A stretch of 5,788 nucleotides of DNA from an uncultured Collinsella sp. (GCA_902494855.1 CABUVC010000108.1:1-5788); one strand, 5' to 3'; counted from the stretch's first letter, positions 1 to 5,788 are shown. Notes: generated by a model from the sequence alone, not told the origin. Program-made: numbers and translations.

Positions 1-285
1 AGTCAGCGAACTCGCGATGCCGCGCATGGCGCCCGCCGGCCCCTCAAGGTCCGACACTATTCGCGGCACCAGGCCGCCAAACGCGCGCTCCTCAAGGTAG
101 GCAAGCTCGCTGGGACGCGAAGTCGTCACGACCAACTCGCCGGCAACTGTCGCCAGCCGACCCAGCACGCGCTCGATGAGCGGTTCGCCGCAAAACGTCA
201 TGCGCGCCTTATCGCGGCCCATGCGTGAGGACAGCCCGCCCGCTTGGACGACACAAGAAAGATCGGCCCGTCTTACGGTAGTCAT
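1..285 (-). CDS. mobA: Molybdenum cofactor guanylyltransferase MobA, N-terminal 95 residues (3' end off window)
   Basis: MobA-type nucleotidyltransferases transfer GMP from GTP to Mo-molybdopterin, giving the guanine dinucleotide cofactor of DMSO-reductase-family enzymes in the cytoplasm. Translation from the ATG at 285-283 begins MTTVRRADLSCVVQAGG. It carries the family's nucleotide-binding signature QAGGLSSRMGRDKA at residues 14-27, close to the usual LAGGxSxRMGxDKA. A later IVSDLEGPAGAMRGI stretch (residues 76-90) matches the D...GP.xG region that follows. The frame is open to the left edge, so the C-terminal half is missing. In-frame ATGs also exist at 303-301 and 309-307. I chose 285 because it places the glycine-rich motif at the usual distance from the N-terminus and has a GGGGTGG ribosome-binding site at 300-294 with an 8-nt spacer. 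The gene lies downstream of selC on the same strand, probably as a separate transcript if the terminator at 377-403 works. Seen: the motifs. Known: the family reaction. Inferred: that it serves the molybdoenzyme upstream. A related NTP-transferase of different specificity cannot be excluded from half a protein. Confidence 0.85.
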   Translation of the reverse strand, partial: MTTVRRADLSCVVQAGGLSSRMGRDKARMTFCGEPLIERVLGRLATVAGELVVTTSRPSELAYLEERAFGGLVPRIVSDLEGPAGAMRGIASSLT

Positions 286-293
286 ACGGCAAA

Positions 294-300
294 CCACCCC
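294..300 (-). promoter_or_regulatory. Ribosome-binding site of mobA
   Basis: GGGGTGG on the minus strand, 8 nt before the ATG at 285. It decides between this start and the two in-frame ATGs at 303 and 309, which have no comparable purine-rich tract at the right distance. Confidence 0.5.
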
Positions 301-376
301 CATCGGCATGCTCAAAACCCGGCATGCGAAGCCAAATACCGTCGCCGATAAAGCGAGCGGCACGGCAAACCCATGC

Positions 377-403
377 AAAAACAAAACAGCGCCTTTGCGG
401 CAC
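377..403 (-). terminator. Probable intrinsic terminator after selC
   Basis: On the minus strand, GTGCC (403-399) pairs with GGCGC (393-389) across a GCAAA loop, giving five pairs of which one is a G-U wobble. It is followed by the T-rich tail TGTTTTGTTTTT (388-377). It starts 38 nt past the 3' end of tRNA-Sec, as expected for a terminator of the tRNA transcript. The stem is short, so termination may be partial and allow read-through into mobA. The rest of 286-440 shows no coding region that I can support and no clear mobA promoter. Confidence 0.55.
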
Positions 404-440
404 GCAGCAAGACCGCGAGCACAAAAGCGCTGGTAGCGTA

Positions 441-537
441 TGGCGGGAACGTATGTGAATCGAACACATCCAAGACGTTTTGCACGCCTCGCAACGGTTT
501 TGAGGACCGCGGAGCCCACCGGAGCCCATCCGTTCCC
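441..537 (-). tRNA. selC: Selenocysteine tRNA, tRNA-Sec(UCA)
   Basis: This tRNA reads UGA as selenocysteine. It is charged with serine, converted by SelA, and delivered by SelB. On the minus strand it is 97 nt including an encoded CCA (443-441) and discriminator G (444). By tRNA position: acceptor strand GGGAACGG at 1-8; D-stem GGGCTC at 11-16 pairing with GGGCTC at 21-26 through two wobbles, around a 4-nt CGGT loop; anticodon arm 28-44 with loop CCTCAAA and anticodon TCA (window 503-501). The variable arm is about 8 bp (positions 47-54 with 60-67) and T-arm ATGTG/CACAT encloses TTCGATT. The 6-bp D-stem with minimal loop, long variable arm and UCA anticodon are hallmarks of bacterial tRNA-Sec, and the spacing from position 1 to 44 matches E. 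coli selC exactly from memory. Seven acceptor pairs are Watson-Crick. The eighth, G8 opposite A86, is not. It lies 149 nt downstream of selB. Confidence 0.97.
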
Positions 538-549
538 AAGTGCGGCGGT

Positions 550-580
550 ATTTTACCAAACCGAAACGGCTCCATCCCAA
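550..580 (-). promoter_or_regulatory. Candidate selC promoter
   Basis: On the minus strand a TAAAAT hexamer (555-550) lies 12 nt before the first base of tRNA-Sec, so transcription would start about 5 nt ahead of the mature 5' end, which is typical of tRNA genes. A weak TTGGGA -35 candidate lies at 580-575 with a long 19-nt spacer. The -10 is a good match and sits inside a small GGTA/TACC inverted repeat. The -35 is poor, so the call rests mainly on position. If real, selC is transcribed independently of selAB. Confidence 0.4.
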
Positions 581-594
581 AAAGACGAACAAGA

Positions 595-661
595 AGTTGC
601 GGTGGAATAGTTCCTGTATTTACTGCCAAAGCCTCCAAATAGGAACTATTTCACCGCAACT
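595..661. repeat. Long inverted repeat (21-bp arms) between selB and selC; possible terminator or structured palindromic element
   Basis: The arms at 595-615 and 641-661 are complementary at 20 of 21 positions. Each contains GCGGTG(G/A)AATAGTTCCT or its complement. The one difference (605 versus 651) is a G-U wobble if the plus strand is transcribed and an A-C mismatch if the minus strand is. Inside the arms, ATTT (618-621) pairs with AAAT (637-640) after a 2-nt bulge, leaving a 15-nt apical loop at 622-636. On the minus strand the hairpin starts 26 nt after the selB stop codon and is followed by a T-rich tract with TTTTT at 583-579, so it could end the selAB transcript. A T-run about 11 nt from the stem base is unusually far for an intrinsic terminator. 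The apical loop GCCTCC (631-636) is complementary to GGAGGC (664-669) just outside the arm. A dispersed REP-like element is the main alternative. Confidence 0.85.
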
Positions 662-686
662 GAGGAGGCGGGAGCGAGTGACCGGC

Positions 687-2654
687 CTAGCGCAGGGAGC
701 GCAGGCCGCCGGCCTCCTTGTCGAGCACCGTGAAGCGCACGGCATCCAGGTGTTCCAAGATGCTGATGGCACGTTTGCGCGACACACCCAGGGCCTCGCG
801 CAGTACGCTCGTGGTGGCAGCGCCCCCGGCAGCCTCGATAGCGACAGCGACAAGCTCGCGCGCATGCGACTCCACGGTGGCGGACAAGGCAACGTCACGC
901 TCGACCTTCACGATGGAACGGTTGAGCGAAAGCTCGCGCAGGGCACGCGTCATGGTGTCGCGATCGAGCTGCAACTGCTCGCCAACCTCAGGCAGCGTCG
1001 GCGCATCGAGGCCGGCTTCATCCAGCAAGGCAACGATACGTTCGCAGGCCTCTCGCACTACACGCGCCGCGGCGGCAGCGGAGTGCGGGTCGAACACCTC
1101 GGCCCCCTCGGCAGCGCATACGCCACGCGCGCAGCCCTCGGCAATCAGAGCCGCGGCAACGCCTTCATCAGCGGCAGGCCACGCAGCATGGGCAACGGCG
1201 CCAGGCGTAAAGCCCGTCTCCTTGGGAGACGCCGCATGCATGGCTGACAGGGTCGCCGCCAGGGCATCCATCGCGGCGTCGAGCACGGCGGCATCCGCCA
1301 AGTGGTCCGCATCACCCACGGAAAGCTTGCGAACGGAGCCCTGCGCCACCAACCCGCGCAGTGCGGCATCGACCTCGCCGACACCAAGATCCAAAGCCTC
1401 GGCAACATCAACCGCCGTAACCGGCAGCGTCTGCAGCGCCAGCCAAGCGCCCACACCGCCCGCGATATCGCCGGACTCGAGCGCCGCATACAGCGCACGC
1501 TCCCCTTCAGCAAGTTCGCGCGAACGGCGGCAGCGCGACAACAGTACGCGCCCTCCACCAATAAGCATGACCGGCGAATAGGACAGCACCACGGCATGGT
1601 CCCCGGCGCGCAGCGGCAGCGGATCATCCAGGCGCACCTGCACGGTACGGGTCTCGCCCACCGCCATGGGAGCCTCGCCCTCCAAAAGCATGATGCGGCC
1701 GACGACCTCGGCTGTGCCGGCCATCACATGCACGCGCGCACCCGACTCGAGCACACGCGGCTTGGCGCCCTCGCGGCCCAGGTAGGTGAACGTCATCATA
1801 AAGCGCAACGTCTGACCAAAGCGGCCCGCCACGCCCAGCATCTCGCCACGGTCAAGCGCCGCGACACCGTCACCAACTAGGTTGAGCGCCACACGCTGAC
1901 CGGGCAACGCCTGCGGCGTATCGCCATGCACCTGAATCCCACGCACACGACAGACCGTACGCGACGGCAAAGCCATCAGCTCGTCGCCCACCGCGACGGG
2001 CGCATCGTGCAACGATCCCGTCACCACGGTACCGACGCCCTTGATCGTAAAGCAGCGGTCAATCGGCAGTCGAGGTGCGGCATCGCTCCGCTCGGAACGG
2101 TCGCGACAGGCATCCCAGCAGGCACTTACCTGCTCGTCGAGCACCGAAAGCAGCCCGTCAATCCCATCGCCCGTCTTAGACGACACGGGCACGATCGGCG
2201 CGCCCGCAAACACGGTACCCGACAAAAAGTCATCGACATCGAGCTCGGCAAGCTCGGTCATCTCGGCATCGGCCAGGTCGCACATCGTCAGCGCCACCAC
2301 CATGTGTGTGACGCCCAGCAGCTCCAGCACATGCACGTGCTCGCGGGTCTGCGGCATCACGCCCTCGACGGCCGAAACCACCAGCACGGCCACGTCGATG
2401 CCCGTGGCACCCTGCACCATGGCGCGCAGGTAGTGCGCATGCCCCGGCACGTCGACCAGGCCCACGATCTTGCCGCTCGGCAGCGCCAGCTCGCCAAAGC
2501 CCAGCTCCACGGTCATACCGCGACGGCGCTCAACCTCCAGACGATCGGGATTCTTGCCAGTCAGCGCCTCGATCAGTGCCGACTTACCGTGGTCGATGTG
2601 GCCCGCTGTGCCAACGATAACGGGACACTCCACCAGCGCTTGAACCTCACTCAT
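687..2654 (-). CDS. selB: Selenocysteine-specific elongation factor SelB
   Basis: SelB is the GTPase that binds Sec-tRNA-Sec in place of EF-Tu and recognises the SECIS hairpin in mRNA, delivering selenocysteine at UGA. The 655-residue protein is slightly longer than E. coli SelB (614). The G domain spans about residues 11-175: G1 GHIDHGKS at 18-25, switch I ERRRGMTVELGF at 42-53, G3 DVPGH at 68-72, and G5-like VSSKTG at 157-162. The G4 position reads TMCD at 123-126, where families of this type usually have (N/T)KxD, so the lysine is methionine here. Domain II begins at about 196 with LPIDRCFTIKGVGTVVTGSL, which is strongly SelB-like. Domain III runs to about 375. The C-terminal part (about 380-655) should hold the four winged helices. 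The last one contains SRKRAISILEHLD at 625-637, close to the SECIS-binding winged helix of known SelB. The ATG overlaps the selA stop codon in ATGA, indicating translational coupling. An AAGAAGG ribosome-binding site lies inside the selA 3' end. Confidence 0.97.
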   Translation of the reverse strand: MSEVQALVECPVIVGTAGHIDHGKSALIEALTGKNPDRLEVERRRGMTVELGFGELALPSGKIVGLVDVPGHAHYLRAMVQGATGIDVAVLVVSAVEGVMPQTREHVHVLELLGVTHMVVALTMCDLADAEMTELAELDVDDFLSGTVFAGAPIVPVSSKTGDGIDGLLSVLDEQVSACWDACRDRSERSDAAPRLPIDRCFTIKGVGTVVTGSLHDAPVAVGDELMALPSRTVCRVRGIQVHGDTPQALPGQRVALNLVGDGVAALDRGEMLGVAGRFGQTLRFMMTFTYLGREGAKPRVLESGARVHVMAGTAEVVGRIMLLEGEAPMAVGETRTVQVRLDDPLPLRAGDHAVVLSYSPVMLIGGGRVLLSRCRRSRELAEGERALYAALESGDIAGGVGAWLALQTLPVTAVDVAEALDLGVGEVDAALRGLVAQGSVRKLSVGDADHLADAAVLDAAMDALAATLSAMHAASPKETGFTPGAVAHAAWPAADEGVAAALIAEGCARGVCAAEGAEVFDPHSAAAAARVVREACERIVALLDEAGLDAPTLPEVGEQLQLDRDTMTRALRELSLNRSIVKVERDVALSATVESHARELVAVAIEAAGGAATTSVLREALGVSRKRAISILEHLDAVRFTVLDKEAGGLRSLR

Positions 2655-4108
2655 CGAGCAATCGCCTTCTTAACGCACGCTACGAGCGTCGATGCCGCCG
2701 TCTCGATATCGCGGTCACCCACGAGCGTGCGCACGTCAAACAAAATGCGATCGTGCGAGGTTCGCGTGACAACCGGCGTGTCGAAGTCCTGGACAAGCGA
2801 GCGCTTGAGCGCATCGACCGTCAGGTGCGCGTCAACAAGACGCACGGCAACGCACATGGTTGGCAGCTCGACGGTGGGCAGCGAGCCGCCGCCGGGAGTC
2901 GACGACTCCTCGACGATTTCCACCTGCACAGCACACGGGCAGCCAGCCTTATCGAGGCCCGCCACCATCAGCTCGCGCAGCTTGCGTGCGCGACGCTCCA
3001 GATGAGTCTGCGGGAGCGTGAGCATGTTGAGCACCGGCACCTCGCGATGGGCCACATCCGCCCCGTCCATGTAGATGCGCAGTGTAGCCTCGAGCGCCGC
3101 CAGTGCGAGCTTACCCGGACGCAGGGCACGCATAAGCGGATGCGACCCGCAGGCCTGGACCAGATCGCGTCGGCCCATGATAATGCCCGCCTGCGCGGCA
3201 CCCAGCAGCTTATCACCCGAGCACGACACCAGATCGAGCCCTGCCGAAACCGAAGCCGGCGTGGTTTCTTCGCCGCCACGCACCAAGATGTCGTCGGGCA
3301 ACAGCGCGCCCGAGCCCTGGTCCTCGTAGAACAGCAGGCCATGCTTGTGGGCCAGGGCGGCAAGCTCCCGAGAGCCCACCTCCTCGTGAAAACCCTCGAT
3401 GCGATAGTTGGAAGGATGGACCTTAAGGATCATCGCCGTATCGGGCGTGATGGCGCGCTCGTAGTCGCCCAAATGCGTGCGGTTGGTGGCGCCGACCTCG
3501 ACGAGTTTGGCGCCCGAAGCCGCCATGACATCGGGGATGCGGAAGCTGCCGCCAATCTCGACAAGCTCGCCGCGGCTGACGATAACCTCTTTACCCGCGG
3601 CATGGGTGGCAAGCACCAGCAGCACCGCGGCGGCATTGTTGTTGACCACGAGCGCGTCCTCGGCACCGGTGAGTGAGCGGATCAGCTGCGCGGCGTGCTC
3701 CTTGCGCGACCCGCGCGAACAGGTGTCGACACTGTACTCGAGTGTGCTATACCCGCGCGCGACCTCGGCCACGGCTTTGGCAGCTGATTCCGCGAGCGGG
3801 GCGCGACCCAAGTTGGTATGGATAACCACACCCGTGGCGTTGACGGCGGGACGCAGGCTCGGCAGCGCAGAGCGATGCGCACGCCACTCGATGGCCGAGG
3901 CCAGCTCGCGCTTGGAACGCGGGGCGGCGCCAACACGAATCGCGGAGCGCTCCTCGTCGAGCTCGGCCGTGACGGCGGCATGGACCACCGCGTCGCAGGT
4001 CTCCCCCGCCGCCTTCACTACCGGCCACTCGGCAAGCAGCTCGTTGACGGAGGGAATGGCGCGCAGGCGGGCGCGCACCTCATCGGACATGTTCTGGCTA
4101 TCGCTCAT
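2651..4108 (-). CDS. selA: L-seryl-tRNA(Sec) selenium transferase SelA
   Basis: SelA is a cytoplasmic PLP enzyme, known to form a large ring-shaped decamer, that converts Ser-tRNA-Sec to Sec-tRNA-Sec with selenophosphate. The product has 485 residues against 463 in E. coli. An N-terminal helical region (about 10-75) carries RLRAIPSVNELL, typical of the tRNA-binding end. Then follow ATGVVIHTNLGRAPL (91-105), VVNNNAAAVLLVLATHA (154-170), SRGELVEIGGSFRIPDVM (178-195), EVGATNRTHLGDYERAI (204-220) and YEDQGSGALL (261-270). The PLP-lysine motif SGDKLLG (297-303) has Lys300 as the expected Schiff-base residue. The segment after it reads GAAQAGII where GGPQAGII is usual. The first ATG has a GAAAGG ribosome-binding site 6 nt upstream. 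A second in-frame Met at residue 7 has none, so the longer form is preferred. The gene is the first of a coupled selA-selB pair and lies 76 nt downstream of the oxidoreductase. Confidence 0.97.
   Translation of the reverse strand: MSDSQNMSDEVRARLRAIPSVNELLAEWPVVKAAGETCDAVVHAAVTAELDEERSAIRVGAAPRSKRELASAIEWRAHRSALPSLRPAVNATGVVIHTNLGRAPLAESAAKAVAEVARGYSTLEYSVDTCSRGSRKEHAAQLIRSLTGAEDALVVNNNAAAVLLVLATHAAGKEVIVSRGELVEIGGSFRIPDVMAASGAKLVEVGATNRTHLGDYERAITPDTAMILKVHPSNYRIEGFHEEVGSRELAALAHKHGLLFYEDQGSGALLPDDILVRGGEETTPASVSAGLDLVSCSGDKLLGAAQAGIIMGRRDLVQACGSHPLMRALRPGKLALAALEATLRIYMDGADVAHREVPVLNMLTLPQTHLERRARKLRELMVAGLDKAGCPCAVQVEIVEESSTPGGGSLPTVELPTMCVAVRLVDAHLTVDALKRSLVQDFDTPVVTRTSHDRILFDVRTLVGDRDIETAASTLVACVKKAIAR
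2665..2671 (-). promoter_or_regulatory. Ribosome-binding site of selB within the selA 3' end
   Basis: AAGAAGG on the minus strand, 10 nt before the selB ATG (2654). It supports this start and independent re-initiation at the ATGA overlap of the selA stop and selB start. Confidence 0.6.
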
Positions 4109-4114
4109 GTGCGG

Positions 4115-4120
4115 CCTTTC
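4115..4120 (-). promoter_or_regulatory. Ribosome-binding site of selA
   Basis: GAAAGG on the minus strand with a 6-nt spacer to the ATG at 4108. It favours the first of two nearby in-frame methionines. Confidence 0.6.
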
Positions 4121-4133
4121 AAAACCAAAGGTG

Positions 4134-4191
4134 AATCAATCGTTCGAACGTCAAACTATCAGCCAACTCGATCGGCTGAGTCAATCAATCG
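4134..4191 (-). promoter_or_regulatory. Candidate selA promoter region with hairpin, palindrome and direct repeat
   Basis: On the minus strand TTGACT (4184-4179, five of six matches to the -35 consensus) and GATAGT (4160-4155, four of six to the -10) are separated by 18 nt, placing a start near 4148. Between them, overlapping both boxes by one to two bases, is a perfect 6-bp inverted repeat, TCAGCC (4159-4164) and GGCTGA (4174-4179), with a 9-nt spacer. Around the predicted start is the perfect 10-nt palindrome CGTTCGAACG (4141-4150). The 9-mer AATCAATCG occurs at 4134-4142 and again at 4183-4191. The hairpin has only a weak T-containing tail, so as a terminator of the upstream gene it would be poor. 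The symmetric elements could be an operator. This is a by-eye prediction and the oxidoreductase and selA could equally be co-transcribed. Confidence 0.3.
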
Positions 4192-5788
4192 CTATTATCC
4201 TCGCGCGCCGCGATCTTTTCCACGCGAACGGCGTTTTCCTGGGTGAGCGCGGCGCCCGTCAACGGGTCCCAACGCAGCGGTGTATGGTCGAGCGGGCCCA
4301 CGCCCAAGGCTTGAGCGCCACCGGCATCGGCGCCAAACGAACGCCCGCCGGGGGCGGCCGACGTAAAGATGCACGCCGGATGCAGATACGGCGTCGTCTC
4401 CACGCGCACGCGGTCGCGGCCCATATCGCTCACGAGTTCGACGATCTCGCCGTCGGCAATACCCATGCGAGCGGCGGCATCGGCATTCATCTGCACGGCA
4501 TCCAGGTCCGATCCAGCCTCAGCGGCACCTTGGGCCGCAAGCCTTCGCAAGGTGTGCGACTCAAAGGGACGGTTGCCGCTAATGAGGCGAAACATCCCCG
4601 GACCGGGCTCCACCATGGGCGCGATCCAACCGGGAACGCGGCCCAGACCAGCTCGCTCCCATACGTCGCTTGCCAACGCAATTTTGCCGCCATCCAAGGG
4701 AATCGCCGGCTCGCCCGTACGCGACGGCAACGCAACACCCGTGTCGGCCCAGCCGCGCTCCTTGAGTGCGGCAAGATCGATCCCAAACGGTGCCACCTGG
4801 GCAGCCGCCAGATCGTCAGACGTAAACTGGAAGTACTCGCCCACACCACACGCCTGTGCCAGACCAGCAAAGATCTCCCGACCGGGACGCGTGTCGTCAT
4901 GCTGAACGGGCAGCACGGCATTACGGTAGAACACGCGCGCATCGTTGGTGCCTATCACCGTTCCCACGCCACGGTCGGCCTCCAGATACGTCACGTCGGG
5001 CAGCACGAAGTCAGAAGCGCGCGCTGTCTCGGACCAGCGAATATCAACGGTCACGAGCAAGTCGAGCTGCTGCAAAATACCCAACCAAGCCTGCGCATTG
5101 CCATAGCCCGCACCGGGGTTACTGGCATAGACGATGAGCCCACGCAAATCGCCGGCAAGAATCGACTGACCGATGGTCGTGCACAGGCCGCGCACCGGAT
5201 CGACCAGTGGATAGCGCTCGGACCCCAACTTAGGCTCACGCGGCACCGGCGGCGTCGCAAAGCGCGTGGGATCGAGGTCGCCCAACACAAGCGGCGTGGA
5301 TGGGTTGAGGGCACCGCCGGCGTGTCCGATGCAGCCCAGCAGCACATCGACCATACAGGTAGCTCGCGCGGTCTGGGTGCTATTGGCATATGCGATACCG
5401 ATGCCACCATGAAAGCCAGCGTCCACCACCGCAGCAGGCGCCGCGGCAGCCAAATCTCGCGCAGTCGCACGGATATCGTCCGCCGGCACGTCGCACATCG
5501 ACTCGGCCCACTCGGGCGTCCAATAACGGGCCGCCTGTGCCAGCTCGTCAAAACCCGTGGTATAGCGGTCCACGAACTCGTGGTCGAACAGGTCCTCGGC
5601 TACCAGCACATGTGCGATACCCAGCAGCAACGCCAGATCGCATCCGGGACGCACGCGCAGCCAGCGGTCGGCAAGCGCGGCCGAACCGCTGCGCCGGGGG
5701 TCGACCACGATGATCTTCGCCCCGCGCCGGCGCGCATCGTTGAGCGCGTCAACAGCCCCCATCGTCGACGAATCGACAATGGAACGCC
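4185..5788 (-). CDS. Molybdopterin oxidoreductase (DMSO reductase family) catalytic subunit, C-terminal part; N-terminus off window
   Basis: This is the large subunit of a molybdenum/tungsten bis-pterin enzyme. The frame is open to the right edge. Eight codons (RSIVDSST) precede the Met codon at 5762, so that Met is internal and the gene is partial. Numbering from that Met: GAKIIVVDPRRSGSAALADR (14-33) and RVRPGCDLALLLGIAHVL (36-53) are the classic family core. DRYTTGFDEL lies at 65-74, LLGCIGHAGGALNP at 141-154, VYASNPGAGYGNAQ at 211-224, and RWSETARASDFVLPDVTYLE at 242-261. The C-terminal cofactor-binding domain starts near 390 with LISGNRPFESHTLR. TYLEADRG after the VLPD motif, and the absence of the formate-dehydrogenase EKxGTFxNxERR pattern, suggest a thiosulfate/polysulfide reductase (PhsA/PsrA)-like branch rather than FdhF. 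The substrate cannot be assigned. The N-terminal iron-sulfur motif, any Tat signal and the Mo ligand (Cys, Sec or Ser) lie outside the window, so whether this is a selenoprotein is unknown. It ends NSD-TGA, 76 nt before selA. Confidence 0.88.
   Translation of the reverse strand, partial: RSIVDSSTMGAVDALNDARRRGAKIIVVDPRRSGSAALADRWLRVRPGCDLALLLGIAHVLVAEDLFDHEFVDRYTTGFDELAQAARYWTPEWAESMCDVPADDIRATARDLAAAAPAAVVDAGFHGGIGIAYANSTQTARATCMVDVLLGCIGHAGGALNPSTPLVLGDLDPTRFATPPVPREPKLGSERYPLVDPVRGLCTTIGQSILAGDLRGLIVYASNPGAGYGNAQAWLGILQQLDLLVTVDIRWSETARASDFVLPDVTYLEADRGVGTVIGTNDARVFYRNAVLPVQHDDTRPGREIFAGLAQACGVGEYFQFTSDDLAAAQVAPFGIDLAALKERGWADTGVALPSRTGEPAIPLDGGKIALASDVWERAGLGRVPGWIAPMVEPGPGMFRLISGNRPFESHTLRRLAAQGAAEAGSDLDAVQMNADAAARMGIADGEIVELVSDMGRDRVRVETTPYLHPACIFTSAAPGGRSFGADAGGAQALGVGPLDHTPLRWDPLTGAALTQENAVRVEKIAAREDNSD

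Noticed and set aside
209..638. Minus-strand open frames of 127 and 108 codons overlapping the tRNA-Sec gene
   Set aside because: They translate straight through the tRNA gene and its flanks, have no domain motifs, and conflict with the mobA frame.
595..661. The inverted repeat as a phase-variable invertible promoter or recombination site
   Set aside because: The segment between the arms is only 25 nt, too short to hold a promoter, and no recombinase gene is visible.
595..661. The inverted repeat as terminal repeats of an insertion sequence, or as a CRISPR unit
   Set aside because: No transposase or target-site duplication is seen, there is only one repeat pair, and there is no regularly spaced array.
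540..1247. A 235-codon plus-strand open frame covering the inverted repeat and the selB 3' end
   Set aside because: It runs through the selC promoter region and hairpin and then antisense to selB. It has no family motif and its composition is that of a shadow frame.
1926..3005. A 359-codon open frame on the plus strand opposite selB and selA, and a 307-codon one at 2753-3676
   Set aside because: Both are antisense to strongly supported genes, are rich in His, Arg and Gln as expected from the reverse complement of GC-rich coding sequence, and show no recognisable domain.
4159..4179. The 6-bp hairpin as an intrinsic terminator of the oxidoreductase gene
   Set aside because: The minus-strand tail after the stem (ATAGTTTGACG) lacks a real T-run, so it is noted only as part of the possible selA control region.
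4185..4187. The TGA ending the oxidoreductase as a possible selenocysteine codon
   Set aside because: The C-terminal cofactor domain is already complete. The frame continues only about 18 codons without family similarity, and nothing there resembles an active site. It is a normal stop.

Overview
The window is GC-rich throughout its coding sequence, and every supported gene lies on the minus strand. Read in the direction of transcription, from the right edge to the left, it holds the C-terminal part of a molybdopterin oxidoreductase, selA, selB, the selenocysteine tRNA gene selC, and the N-terminal part of mobA. This combination points to an anaerobic or facultatively anaerobic bacterium that makes selenocysteine-containing and molybdenum-dependent enzymes. 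The GC content and protein style fit a Coriobacteriia-type actinobacterium (Collinsella, Olsenella or relatives). That placement is an impression from composition, not a tested assignment.

Layout by position: 1-285 is mobA (MoCo guanylyltransferase, 3' end off the left edge). 286-440 is non-coding and holds a probable intrinsic terminator after the tRNA. 441-537 is tRNA-Sec(UCA) with an encoded CCA. 538-686 is non-coding and holds a likely selC promoter and a striking long inverted repeat. 687-2654 is selB and 2651-4108 is selA, with start and stop codons overlapping as ATGA. 4109-4184 is a short intergenic region with a candidate selA promoter, a hairpin and a perfect 10-nt palindrome. 4185-5788 is the oxidoreductase, whose N-terminus lies off the right edge.

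How the genes work together: SerRS charges tRNA-Sec with serine, and SelA converts Ser-tRNA-Sec to Sec-tRNA-Sec using selenophosphate. SelB then delivers Sec-tRNA-Sec to the ribosome at UGA codons marked by a SECIS hairpin. MobA converts Mo-molybdopterin to the guanine dinucleotide form used by DMSO-reductase-family enzymes, the family of the upstream oxidoreductase. Three of the four classic sel genes sit together, but selD (selenophosphate synthetase) is not in view.

I see no mobile element, CRISPR array or clearly new system. The points most worth a second look are the long hairpin with a possible pseudoknot between selB and selC, an apparent G-A opposition at the eighth acceptor position of tRNA-Sec, and a methionine in place of the lysine of the SelB G4 (N/T-K-x-D) motif.
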